Below are positions 1 through 8,663 of a stretch of 57,997 nt of DNA, piece after piece. Source of the DNA: Spirochaetales bacterium Spiro_10 (GTDB lineage Bacteria > Spirochaetota > Spirochaetia > Treponematales > Treponemataceae); the NCBI GenBank assembly GCA_001604405.1, contig LVBL01000025.1, forward strand, positions 20,469 to 78,465, in the 5' to 3' direction. The notes beneath the pieces were generated by a model. It was not told the DNA's origin. It saw only the letters and a list, made by a program, of their open reading frames with translations, and made no database searches. Within the stretch, counting starts at the first letter, position 1; the number at the start of each line of letters is the position of its first letter. The translations under genes and the position numbers were made by a program.

Positions 1-91
1 GCTCGGGCTCCCGCCGGTCGGCCGAAAGGAGCCAGGCGAGGTACGCGAGCGGGGGCAGGATGGCGACAATCAAGAGCGGGACTGCGGGCAT
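1..91 (-). CDS. PrsW-like intramembrane protease, N-terminal fragment (cut by window edge)
   Basis: Only the first 30 codons are in the window. They read as a hydrophobic segment with a double proline (AILPPLAYLAWLL) followed by a charged DRREPE stretch. This is the usual start of PrsW-family membrane proteases, where the first helix is followed by a D/R-rich, EPE-like loop. A GGAGGGA ribosome binding site lies a few bases before the ATG at 91-89. The gene runs divergently from the ROK regulator. The catalytic region is outside the window, so the family call rests on the N-terminal pattern alone. Confidence 0.55.
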   Translation of the reverse strand, partial: MPAVPLLIVAILPPLAYLAWLLSADRREPE

Positions 92-221
92 GGTCCCTCC
101 AGTATTGCACGAAAACGCGCGCGCCTCGCGAAAAATCGTTGACTTGCTTCGAGGGGGCTCCGAGGGTCGCGCCCCCGCCTCCCGATGCCCGTTCTGCCTC
201 GTTCGTTGCGTACTTCTACTC

Positions 222-254
222 TTGACAGATATGCTTTTTACGGATACTTATAAA
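222..254 (+). promoter_or_regulatory. Promoter region of the ROK-MFS operon
   Basis: A perfect -35 box TTGACA lies at 222-227 in a locally AT-rich stretch (228-265) unlike its GC-rich surroundings. The -10 is ambiguous: GATACT at 243-248 (spacer 15) or TATAAA at 249-254 (spacer 21). The leader carries a GGGGAGGGG ribosome binding site just before the ATG at 285. Confidence 0.5.
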
Positions 255-284
255 AGAATCTTGAATATGTGTGGGGAGGGGTAG

Positions 285-1376
285 ATGTCGTTCGGAAGTC
301 CGCGACGGATGAAGGCGGTTAACGAGGCCCTGGTGCGGGAGGCGCTGATCGCGCGGGGAACGGCCACCATGGCGGAACTTTCCGGCGATACGGGGCTGAG
401 CCAGACGACCGTCGGACAGACCCTTTCGTTGTTGGAGAGCGCGGGACAGATACGGCGCGTCGGGACGCTTGCCTCGAGCGGCGGTCGTCCGGCGGCGTCC
501 TGGGCCTTTTCGAGCGGCTGCGTCTCGGGCCTTGCGCTTGCCATCCATGAACGCGAGCTCGTGTGGGGCAGGACCGATGCCCTCGGCGCCGTACTCGAGC
601 GGGGGACCGTGACGTATGCGGGGGACGCGGTCGAGGCGGCCGCCCGGTTTGCCGGGTCGTTCGACTGGGGGGGCGCGGGACGTCGTGTCTGTTCCCTTGG
701 GGTCCCCGGGGCCGTCCGCGCGGGGCGCGTCCTGACCGGTTTTCTCGCCGGGGAGTGGGGCGGGCGAAGTTTGGGCGACTGGCTTGAGGTCAGGCTTGGC
801 GTTCCCGTGACCGTCGAGAACGACTTGAACGCGATCGCGCTCGGATACCTCCGCTCAACGGACGCCGGAGACGCGTTCGGGGACTCGCGCGGAGACGGAC
901 GCCCGGACGGCCTCGCGTACCTCCATTTCAACAAACGCTGTTCCGGCGCCGGCATCGTGATCGACGGCAAGATCGTGCGCGGCGCGACCGACTTCGCCGG
1001 CGAGATCGGCTTTTTGCCGATGCCGGACGGGCGCACGTTCGACGAGGCCCGTCTTTCCTGCGCCGACGACGGGGCGTACGCGGACCTGATAGCGGCTCTT
1101 CTCGTCACGGTCAATTGTCTCGTGAACCCGCCGCTCGTCGTGGTGGGCGGGTTCGACTTCCGCCATGACCTCGGCGAGGCGATACGCGGGCGGTTCGCCG
1201 TCCGGGCGGCGGCGGGCCTCGACGAGCGGCTGGGCGTCGCGGTCAGGCCCGGCCTTCGCTTCGTCGAGGACAGCAGCGGCCATTATCTCGCCGGACTCGG
1301 GTATCTCGCGGCCGCGCGCGCGCTGCCGGCGACCCGTTTGACGGCCCCCGCCGACGAGCGGGGAACCAAGGAGTGA
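285..1376 (+). CDS. ROK family transcriptional regulator (NagC/XylR type)
   Basis: The 363-residue protein has the size and layout of a ROK repressor. An N-terminal winged helix-turn-helix covers about residues 8-70 and ends with the typical GGRPA turn. A sugar-kinase-like ROK fold follows, with a GVPGAV phosphate-loop-like segment near 140 and VENDLNAIALGY near 178. The cysteine-rich zinc motif found in many ROK proteins after the GEIG segment is not visible here, only a single Cys, so ligand sensing may differ. It overlaps or abuts the next gene, an MFS transporter, which suggests it controls uptake of a sugar or sugar derivative. The inducer cannot be read from the sequence. Confidence 0.85.
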   Translation: MSFGSPRRMKAVNEALVREALIARGTATMAELSGDTGLSQTTVGQTLSLLESAGQIRRVGTLASSGGRPAASWAFSSGCVSGLALAIHERELVWGRTDALGAVLERGTVTYAGDAVEAAARFAGSFDWGGAGRRVCSLGVPGAVRAGRVLTGFLAGEWGGRSLGDWLEVRLGVPVTVENDLNAIALGYLRSTDAGDAFGDSRGDGRPDGLAYLHFNKRCSGAGIVIDGKIVRGATDFAGEIGFLPMPDGRTFDEARLSCADDGAYADLIAALLVTVNCLVNPPLVVVGGFDFRHDLGEAIRGRFAVRAAAGLDERLGVAVRPGLRFVEDSSGHYLAGLGYLAAARALPATRLTAPADERGTKE

Positions 1377-1378
1377 GT

Positions 1379-2557
1379 ATGTCGTTCTTTCTGCTTGCCG
1401 TGATCTATCTTGCCTTCGTGAGCCTCGGGTTGCCGGACTCGGTCCTCGGCGTCGCCTGGCCCTCGATGCGTTCGGGCTTCGCCGCGCCGCTCGAGGGCGC
1501 CGGTCTGATCGCCGTCATCCTGACGACGTGTTCCGCCGTGTCGAGCGTGTTCAGCGGGCCCGTAAACGCGCGGTTCGGGACGGGCCGCGTCGTCCTGATC
1601 AGCTCGGCGCTGACCGCGGCGGGCCTGATGGGGTATTCCCTCGCGCCGTCGTACTGGTGGGTGCTCGTCGCGGCCCTTCCGCTCGGGTTCGGCCAGGGCG
1701 CGGTCGATTCCTCGCTGAACGGCTATGTCGCATCCCACTACAGCTCCCGGCACATGAACTGGCTGCATGCCTCGTGGGGGATCGGCGCGACGGCGGGCCC
1801 CGTCATCATGACCGCCCTGATGGCGGGCGGGCCCGGCTGGAGATCCGGGTACCGCGCGATCTCGCTCGTGCAGGCCTCGCTCGCGCTCCTGTTCGCGCTG
1901 ACCCTCGGCCTCTGGAACGGTCGCGGCGTCAAGGCGGACGACGGCGCGCACGGCCACGTTCCGGGGTCAGGCGGGGCGCCGGGCTCCCGGACGCGGATCC
2001 GGGGTCTCGCGCGCGCGGAACCGTGGGTGCAGATTTCGATGTACCTGCTCTACGCGGCCTGCGAATTCACGGTGGGGATCTGGACGGTGTCGATGCTTAT
2101 CGAGTCGCGCGGGGTCGATCCGTCGGTGGCCGGCTTCTGGATCTCGCTCTATTACGGGGGGATTACCGCCGGGCGCGTCCTGACCGGCACGGTGGCCGAC
2201 CGTCTGGGCAACCGGTTCATGGTCAGGTCGGGGCTCGCGCTCGCGCTCGTCGGCGCGGTACTGCTCGGAATCCGCGCCAATCCGTATCTCGCCTTGCCGG
2301 GACTGTTGCTGCTCGGCCTCGGGTTCGCCCCGGTGTATCCCTGCCTCATGCACGAGACGCCCCGCCGCTTCGACGAGGACACGTACCGCACGGTGATCGG
2401 GTTCCAGGTCGCGGCCGCCTGCCTCGGCGCCTCGGTATTGCCGGGATTCGTCGGCTTGGCGGCCTCGAGGGCGAGCCTCGAGATACTGGCCCCGTGCGTC
2501 CTCGGATTCATTGTCGCCCTGCTCGCGCTCGGGGAGTGGCTGAACCGCAGGACCTGA
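1379..2557 (+). CDS. MFS transporter, sugar type
   Basis: A 392-residue protein with about 12 hydrophobic segments and the N-terminal LGLPDSVLGVAWP signature seen in a group of MFS carriers related to fucose/glucose permeases. The ATG at 1379 is preferred because AAGGAG at 1368-1373 sits five bases upstream. An in-frame GTG at 1373 is possible but lies inside that ribosome binding site. The gene follows the ROK regulator within three bases, so the two are cotranscribed, and the carrier probably imports the regulator's inducer. A short G/R-rich cytoplasmic loop (about residues 185-215) separates the two six-helix halves. The substrate is unknown. Confidence 0.8.
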   Translation: MSFFLLAVIYLAFVSLGLPDSVLGVAWPSMRSGFAAPLEGAGLIAVILTTCSAVSSVFSGPVNARFGTGRVVLISSALTAAGLMGYSLAPSYWWVLVAALPLGFGQGAVDSSLNGYVASHYSSRHMNWLHASWGIGATAGPVIMTALMAGGPGWRSGYRAISLVQASLALLFALTLGLWNGRGVKADDGAHGHVPGSGGAPGSRTRIRGLARAEPWVQISMYLLYAACEFTVGIWTVSMLIESRGVDPSVAGFWISLYYGGITAGRVLTGTVADRLGNRFMVRSGLALALVGAVLLGIRANPYLALPGLLLLGLGFAPVYPCLMHETPRRFDEDTYRTVIGFQVAAACLGASVLPGFVGLAASRASLEILAPCVLGFIVALLALGEWLNRRT

Positions 2558-2584
2558 CGGCCGCGCGTGCCGGCACGGGTGCGT

Positions 2585-3370
2585 TTACCGGGACGGACGC
2601 TTGTCGTGGACCCAGGTGTGCCGGGCGAAGAAGTACCGCCCGACGAAACGGCTCATGAAGGCCTTGAATTTCCACTTGGCGGCCATGACCGAGACGCGTC
2701 TTCCGCGTTCGGCGTCGCGCAGGCAGTGCCGCACGACGTCGCCCGGGCTCTTGCCGTCAACGACGCGCTCCCTGGCGCCGTTCGAGGCGACGAGGGCGAA
2801 TTCGGTGTCGACGGGCCCCGGGCACACGGTGGAGACGAACACGCCGGAATCGGCGAGCTCCGCGGCGATGGCGACGCTGAAGCTGAGCACATAGGCCTTC
2901 GTGGCCGCGTAAACCGCGAAATTGCCGAGGGGGATGAAGCCCGCGAGGCTTGCGACGTTTATGACGCGCGAGCCCCGTTCGAGGAAGGGAAGGGCCGTGT
3001 GGCAGATACCGGTCAGGGAAACGACGTTGAGGTTGATCATCTCGAGCTGTCGGGCGAGGTCCGTGTCCGCGAAGGGGCCGTAGGTTCCGAAGCCGGCATT
3101 GTTGACGAGGGTGTCGATTATCAGTCCGTCTTTCGCGCGCCTCGACTCGTCGGCCAGGATGGCGGCAAAGCGCCGGACCCCCGCTTCCCCCGAGAGGTCC
3201 GCGTCCATCACGCGCGCGCGCGGACCTAGCGCCCCGGCGAGCTCCGCAAGTTTGTCTTTCCGCCTCGCCATGAGCCACATCTCGTCGCAGTCGCGCGACG
3301 CCGCTAGTTGAAGGGCGAACTCCCTGCCAAGACCGGAACTTGCCCCGGTGACGATGACTATCCGTTTCAT
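2585..3370 (-). CDS. Short-chain dehydrogenase/reductase (SDR)
   Basis: A classical SDR of 261 residues. The cofactor glycine motif TGASSGLG is at residues 8-15, NNAG at 90-93, the catalytic Ser at 141, and YxxxK at Tyr154-Lys158. This points to an NAD(P)-dependent ketone or aldehyde reductase or alcohol dehydrogenase of the DltE/YqjQ-like group. The substrate is not predictable. The start at 3370 gives the canonical MKRIVIVTGAS N-terminus; a TTG 36 bases upstream would add an implausible tail. No Shine-Dalgarno is seen. A -10 box lies six bases before the ATG, so the mRNA may be leaderless. The gene converges on the MFS gene. Confidence 0.9.
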   Translation of the reverse strand: MKRIVIVTGASSGLGREFALQLAASRDCDEMWLMARRKDKLAELAGALGPRARVMDADLSGEAGVRRFAAILADESRRAKDGLIIDTLVNNAGFGTYGPFADTDLARQLEMINLNVVSLTGICHTALPFLERGSRVINVASLAGFIPLGNFAVYAATKAYVLSFSVAIAAELADSGVFVSTVCPGPVDTEFALVASNGARERVVDGKSPGDVVRHCLRDAERGRRVSVMAAKWKFKAFMSRFVGRYFFARHTWVHDKRPSR

Positions 3371-3376
3371 GCGGCA

Positions 3377-3406
3377 AGTGTAGCCTTCTTTTGGCACTAT
3401 CCGCAA
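3377..3406 (-). promoter_or_regulatory. Predicted leaderless promoter of the SDR gene
   Basis: On the minus strand TTGCGG, an 18-base spacer and TACACT are followed by only six bases and then the ATG at 3370. Transcription would start at or next to the start codon. The same TACACT-N6-ATG arrangement recurs before the gene starting at 19564. Confidence 0.5.
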
Positions 3407-3445
3407 GATTCTCGTTATTTTGACGTATTTAAGAGAAAATTTAAC

Positions 3446-3474
3446 TTGTCAAAATCAATAAATACGCCGATAAT
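3446..3474 (+). promoter_or_regulatory. Promoter of the giant Ig-like gene pair
   Basis: TTGTCA (3446-3451), a 17-base spacer and GATAAT (3469-3474) make a strong sigma70-type promoter in an AT-rich island. The nine bases GATAATGGA are duplicated in tandem (3469-3477 and 3478-3486), so the -10 box occurs twice. A five-base-pair inverted repeat GGAGA/TCTCC (3484-3498) lies in the early leader. Confidence 0.7.
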
Positions 3475-3512
3475 GGAGATAATGGAGAAGTCATCTCCAG
3501 CGGGGGCGTTTA

Positions 3513-6500
3513 ATGAGGAAGATAGTATTTTGCGCGTTCCTTGGTTTCTGCGCGTTCACGCCGGTATTCCCCGGCGGAAGCAAGGATACTGTCGATACCA
3601 ACGCAAGAACCCTCGAAAGCTGGCAGGAAACCGTCGACATAAAGAACCGGAAACCGGGCAAGTACAATATCCTCGTGACCGCCGAGGACCTTGCCGGAAA
3701 TCAGGCCTTCGGCGGTCCCTTCAACATGTACATCGATCCCAATTCCGACCTTCCCGTGACCCGGGTGACCAATCCCCTCATGGATATGCGGGTGCCGGGG
3801 AATCTTAATATTGTAGGAACGTGCATTGACGACGACGCGGTCGCCTATGTCGAACTGATTTTTGACAACTCCGTATTGCCCGTGCGGGCAGACGGTACAA
3901 CCTTTTGGTCATACTACCTCGATACGACGGGACTCTCGGAAGGTCCGCATACCATTACGGTAACGGGCGTCGATATCAACGGGGTGCAGGGCAAGCCCCA
4001 TACCCTGACCTGGCACCTTGACCGTAACAGGCCCGAGACCGCGGTAACGAATCCCGGGATGGGAACCCTCGTGTCGGGAAAGTTCACCCTTTCCGGCACG
4101 GTTGCCGACGGGAACGGCATCAAGAAGCTGTATTATTCGCTGGATGCCGGCAAGACGTTTGTAGAGCTTCCCCTGAAACGGGAGAAATCCGATCCCTTCT
4201 GGACCTTTTCCTTCGTCATAGACTCCCTTGGTTTGAAGGACGGCCCCTCCGTTTGCTGGTTCAAGGCAGTGGACGGTCAAGGTTCCGAGGGGTTCAACAC
4301 CTTTTTGTATTTCGTGGACAATACGAAGCCCGATGTCGGCTTCATAACGCCGCGTCCGGACGAGTCCGTGAACGGGGTATTCTCCGCGTCCGGGTATGCC
4401 CGCGACGTACTCGGGATCGCCTCCCTGTCCTGGAAGATGGGCGCCCAATCCGGAACCTTCGAGCTCATCAAGGGAAATCCGTACTGGGTTAAGGAGTTCG
4501 ACATCAGCGGCGAGACCGGGAAGACCGTCGAGCTCGAGATCTTCGCGACCGACGTGGCCGGAAACCTCACGCGCGCGGTTCAGAAGATAGCCGTAGACCA
4601 GTCACGGGACGTTCCCTCCATTAGCGTTACCTCTCCCGCCGCCGGAGCGCTCGTCTCCGGCCCGCTCGATCTCGCCGGGTTCGCCATCGACGATGACGGG
4701 ATAGCGGCCGTATGGTATTCCCTCGACAAGCAGGAGCCGGTAAAGCTTGAATCCGGCGGCGCCTTCGGCGCACGGCTCGGAAACCTCCCGGCAGGCGCGC
4801 ATTCCATCGAGGCGTGGCCGGTTGACCGCAACGGCAAACGGGGAGGGAGCGCGACCGTTTCCTTCACGGTAGCGGGGCCCCCTCCCGCGATCTACTTCGA
4901 GCCCGTCCAGGATCCCGCCTCCGAGGTCAATCCGGAAGCGGGCGCCGTGCTGACCGCGAAGATCTCCTCCCCGGCCGGCTTGCAGTCGGCCTTCTGGAGC
5001 CTTCCCGGCCAGGCGGACCGGAACGCGGGCGTCAAAGAGGGCGCCAAAGAGGCGACGATCAGCGTAAAGGTCGCTCCCGACTCAGCGTACGGACTTCTTT
5101 CCCTTGACGTGCGCGCCACCGACATACACGGCCGGGAAACGCGCGCGACCCTTCCCTTCTACGTCACGAATCTTGCGATACCCCGCGACGCGCCCCCCGC
5201 CTCCTCGGACGCGACGCTCGACGTCTCCCGCGAGGTCGTCATCCCGGAAACGGGGAAGACCCCGGCCTCTACCGGTACCGCCCGGGTGCGCATCGAGCGC
5301 GTCGAGCCCGCCGGAGCGCAGTTCGAGAACGGGATGGTGCTTACCCTCGCAGGTCCCGGCCGCCCGAAAGACGAACAGGTTCCCGCGCGCATACTGGTAA
5401 GCGTCTCCTCCCCCATACCCGTGTCCCAGGTTACCTGGCGGCTTAACGGCGGGGAGAGCGCGCGCGCGAGCGTACAGAAGGCCGAGGACGGCGCGTTGAC
5501 CGCCCTGATCCCCCTCAGCCCGTCGCTTCCCGCCGTCTGGACGACGCTCTCCGTCGAGGCGACGCTCAAGGACGGAACCGTCATCCCCGCCTCGGGCGTT
5601 TTCTGCGTCGTGCGTCCCGCGCCCGCGAACGGCGTTTTCGACGACGAGTCCTTCGCGTGGGGCGGCCCGGCGCGCGACTCATCCGGAAGGATCGAGCTCT
5701 TCGACGGCGTTGCCGCCGCGGGCCTCTATAACGGCAAGCCCGACCGCCGCGCGGTCTCCGTGGCCCTGCCGCGCGGCACGAAGGGCCTCTCGGCCGAACT
5801 CTCCGGCAACCTCGTGCTGCTCCGCGGCGTCGCCGACGGCGAGTATGCCGACATATCCCTGACCATAACGGACGACGCCGGCGGAACCTACCGGACGCCG
5901 CCCGCGACCTTCGTGGTCGACTCGGCGCCGCCCGTCCTGACCGTCGACGCCTCCGCAAGGCCCTACTGGGTGCAGAACTCGATACCCCTCGCGATCGGGG
6001 CGAGCGACGAGCGGGGCATCGCCTCGGTCGAGTATTCGCTTGACGGCGGATCGTCCTGGAAGCCCGTCACGGGCGGAAAGGCCGGCATGGCCGTCGACGT
6101 TTCCGGCCTTCCCGACGGCAAGATCGAGTTTCTCGCCCGGGCCACCGACCGTTCGGGCCGCGTGACGAGCGACTGGCGCGTGTTCTTCAAGGATACGGTC
6201 CCGCCGCTCGTCGAGGTGGCGGTTCCGCCCGCCGGCAGTACGGTAAACGGCGAGACGCTCATAGCCTTCCGGCATCAGGACGCGGGCGTTCTCGCGAGCG
6301 CCGAGTACCGCGCCCCCGGCGACCGGTCGGCGAAAGACAAGACGGCCTACGTGCCGGTCGGCCTTTCGTCGCTTACGAACACGATGGTCGGGACGCGCGA
6401 GCGGCCGATTTCCGACAAGATGGAGTTCCGCTTCACCGACGAGGCGGGGAATTCCACGTCCGTCTCGAGCTGGCCGTTCGCCGTCGACGCGAAGGCCGAT

Positions 6501-8651
6501 CTCCCCGTCGTCGAGATCCACCTGCCCGCGGAAAACGAGGTAATCCGCAAGGACTTCGTCGTTTCCGGGGTCGTATACGACGACGACGCCCCCGCGAAGG
6601 TGTGGTACAAGATAGACAAGGGCGCGTTCATTGAATTGCCGATAGAGCACAGCTACTCCATCCCCATCGCGCTCAAGAGCCTTACCGACAACGAGCACAC
6701 GATAACACTGTACGCCGAGGACATCCATGGAGTTCGCGGCGAGGAAGTCGTCCGCACTATTCGGGTCTCGCTCGAGGAGCCGAAGGCCGCCGTCAGGACG
6801 CCGTCCTTCGAGACGACCAACCGGGGCCTTGTCGACATGACCGGCGTCGCGTCCGACAAGAACGGCATCGCGCGCGTCGAGATTTCCCTCGACAACGGAA
6901 ACACCTTCAACCTCGCCGAAGGAACCGAGGCGTGGTCGTACCGTTTCGACACGCGCGTCATCCAGGACGGGACGCACGTCGTCTTCGTCCGCGTGTACGA
7001 CAAGTACGAGACCGCGGGCCTCTATTCGAGCCTCGTGAACATAGACAACACGGCGCCCTCGATCCGGCTCGAGCTTCCGCTCGACGGTAGCCGCACGGGA
7101 GAGACGCTGTTCATCTCCGGCCAGACGATGGACAACATCAACCTGCAGGCCGTGCGCGCGCGGATCAGCAATATCGAGGCCAAGCAGCCAGCCATTCCGG
7201 CCTCCTTCTCGGACATGCAGTTCGAAAACGAGCTCATCATTTCCCGCGGCCTCGACATAACCGCGTTGCCCGAGGGTTTCTACAACATCGAGATCAGGGG
7301 CTACGACCGTGCGGGGAACGTGACCCGCGTCTCGCGGAATTTCGAGGTCTATCGCGGCAAGGACCGGAACCGCGTCGAGCTTCTCTACCCGATGAACGGA
7401 GAGCGCGTACAGGGCGCGTTCAACATCTACGGCAAGGTCGTTTCCGAGGACCCGATAAAGAGCCTCGTTCTCTTCGTGGACGGCGTGGAGGTGACGACGG
7501 GCGAGGTGACGCCGTCGGGATACTACCGATTCTCGGTGGTGCCGGGCATGCTTTCCGCCGGCAACCACAAGATCACCGTTCGCGCCCGCGCATCAGAAAC
7601 AAGGATGATCGAGTCGGAGTCCCGCGTCGTGCTTTACCGGCCGGACGGCGCCTGGGTAACTATCGACAATCTCGTCATGGGAGACTTCGCCATCGAGCGG
7701 CCCTGGCTGCGCGGCAACGCCGGATACTCCTATTCGGCCGAGGAAGCGGCCGCGATGAAGGACAAGGAAACGCCGAAGGAGACGAAGCGCGCCCTCGAGG
7801 CACGGCGTCTTGCCCGCGTGGACATCAGCTTCGACAACGGCAAGTCGTTTGTCGGGACGGAGCTTGACGAGGGCTGGAAATACCGCCTGGAGACGGGCGA
7901 CATGCGCGAGGGGTATCACTTCATGATAGTGCGCGCCACGATGCGCGACGGAACCGTCGCCGTGACGCGAACCATCGTGCAGGTCGACAAGACCGCGCCG
8001 TCGGTCCGGATAATCTCCCCCGGGGAAGGCGGCCAGTACAACGACACGCTCACGTTCTCCGGGCTCAGCAGCGACGACGTAAAGCTCGACTCCGTCAAGC
8101 TGTCCCTGCGACCCGGCGACAAGTCCTCGTACGCAATCCCGGCCTTCATCCAGGGCCTCTACTTCGACGTGCATTTCTGGGGCGCCACGCTCTTCGACGT
8201 CGGAGTCGGGCTTACCTTCTTCGACGACAACGTAAAGCTCCAGCTGCAATACGGGCAGTTCACACAGGCCCAGCGCGAGATGTTCACCTCGAACAGGATG
8301 CGCTACGGCGGAAACGTGTTCGGCGTGAAGCTCCTGGCAAACATCGCGTACATACCGATGGACTATTTCATGGGGCCGGACTTCTCCTGGCTCTCCGCGA
8401 CCGTCGCCCTCGGGGCGAATTTCTCCATGTTCACGGAGACGCAGAGCGGACAGCCCCAGATACTTCCGGCCGCCCTCGTACAAATCGAATTCCCGCGAGT
8501 GACCCTCGCCAAGCGCAAGGTATTCCGCACGTTCTCATTCTACACCGAGGCGCAGTTCTGGTTCATCACGACGGACGTGGATTCGTCGGAGGTGAGCATC
8601 GAATCGATCCTGCCGCACATAACCGGCGGTATCAGGCTTAACGTGTTTTAA
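3513..8651 (+). CDS. Large Ig-like repeat surface protein with C-terminal barrel-like domain
   Basis: A 1712-residue exported protein. It starts with a short signal peptide (MRKIVFCAFLGFCAFTPVF). From about residue 30 to 1530 it is built of many divergent bacterial Ig-like modules of roughly 90-110 residues, recognised by recurring P-x-G-x-x-V-x-G-x-x-x-I/L-x-G-x-A-x-D-x-x-G-I patterns and W-containing strand ends. The last 160 residues change character: alternating hydrophobic/aromatic strands rich in Gly, Phe and Tyr that end in RLNVF, with a terminal Phe as in outer-membrane beta-barrels. I infer an outer-membrane anchored stalk whose Ig-like modules are either surface exposed or periplasmic. 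It lies 12 bases before the giant lipoprotein gene and is surely cotranscribed with it. The function is unknown; adhesion or envelope architecture are possibilities. The ribosome binding site is weak. Confidence 0.75.
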   Translation: MRKIVFCAFLGFCAFTPVFPGGSKDTVDTNARTLESWQETVDIKNRKPGKYNILVTAEDLAGNQAFGGPFNMYIDPNSDLPVTRVTNPLMDMRVPGNLNIVGTCIDDDAVAYVELIFDNSVLPVRADGTTFWSYYLDTTGLSEGPHTITVTGVDINGVQGKPHTLTWHLDRNRPETAVTNPGMGTLVSGKFTLSGTVADGNGIKKLYYSLDAGKTFVELPLKREKSDPFWTFSFVIDSLGLKDGPSVCWFKAVDGQGSEGFNTFLYFVDNTKPDVGFITPRPDESVNGVFSASGYARDVLGIASLSWKMGAQSGTFELIKGNPYWVKEFDISGETGKTVELEIFATDVAGNLTRAVQKIAVDQSRDVPSISVTSPAAGALVSGPLDLAGFAIDDDGIAAVWYSLDKQEPVKLESGGAFGARLGNLPAGAHSIEAWPVDRNGKRGGSATVSFTVAGPPPAIYFEPVQDPASEVNPEAGAVLTAKISSPAGLQSAFWSLPGQADRNAGVKEGAKEATISVKVAPDSAYGLLSLDVRATDIHGRETRATLPFYVTNLAIPRDAPPASSDATLDVSREVVIPETGKTPASTGTARVRIERVEPAGAQFENGMVLTLAGPGRPKDEQVPARILVSVSSPIPVSQVTWRLNGGESARASVQKAEDGALTALIPLSPSLPAVWTTLSVEATLKDGTVIPASGVFCVVRPAPANGVFDDESFAWGGPARDSSGRIELFDGVAAAGLYNGKPDRRAVSVALPRGTKGLSAELSGNLVLLRGVADGEYADISLTITDDAGGTYRTPPATFVVDSAPPVLTVDASARPYWVQNSIPLAIGASDERGIASVEYSLDGGSSWKPVTGGKAGMAVDVSGLPDGKIEFLARATDRSGRVTSDWRVFFKDTVPPLVEVAVPPAGSTVNGETLIAFRHQDAGVLASAEYRAPGDRSAKDKTAYVPVGLSSLTNTMVGTRERPISDKMEFRFTDEAGNSTSVSSWPFAVDAKADLPVVEIHLPAENEVIRKDFVVSGVVYDDDAPAKVWYKIDKGAFIELPIEHSYSIPIALKSLTDNEHTITLYAEDIHGVRGEEVVRTIRVSLEEPKAAVRTPSFETTNRGLVDMTGVASDKNGIARVEISLDNGNTFNLAEGTEAWSYRFDTRVIQDGTHVVFVRVYDKYETAGLYSSLVNIDNTAPSIRLELPLDGSRTGETLFISGQTMDNINLQAVRARISNIEAKQPAIPASFSDMQFENELIISRGLDITALPEGFYNIEIRGYDRAGNVTRVSRNFEVYRGKDRNRVELLYPMNGERVQGAFNIYGKVVSEDPIKSLVLFVDGVEVTTGEVTPSGYYRFSVVPGMLSAGNHKITVRARASETRMIESESRVVLYRPDGAWVTIDNLVMGDFAIERPWLRGNAGYSYSAEEAAAMKDKETPKETKRALEARRLARVDISFDNGKSFVGTELDEGWKYRLETGDMREGYHFMIVRATMRDGTVAVTRTIVQVDKTAPSVRIISPGEGGQYNDTLTFSGLSSDDVKLDSVKLSLRPGDKSSYAIPAFIQGLYFDVHFWGATLFDVGVGLTFFDDNVKLQLQYGQFTQAQREMFTSNRMRYGGNVFGVKLLANIAYIPMDYFMGPDFSWLSATVALGANFSMFTETQSGQPQILPAALVQIEFPRVTLAKRKVFRTFSFYTEAQFWFITTDVDSSEVSIESILPHITGGIRLNVF

Positions 8652-8663
8652 GGATGGTGAACC

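Noticed and set aside
1373-1381. GTG at 1373 as the start of the MFS gene
   Set aside because: The GTG overlaps the AAGGAG ribosome binding site. The ATG at 1379 has proper spacing.
3371-3512. The AT-rich island as horizontally acquired DNA or an origin
   Set aside because: It is short, holds two divergent promoters that explain its composition, and lacks iterated boxes or mobile-element genes.
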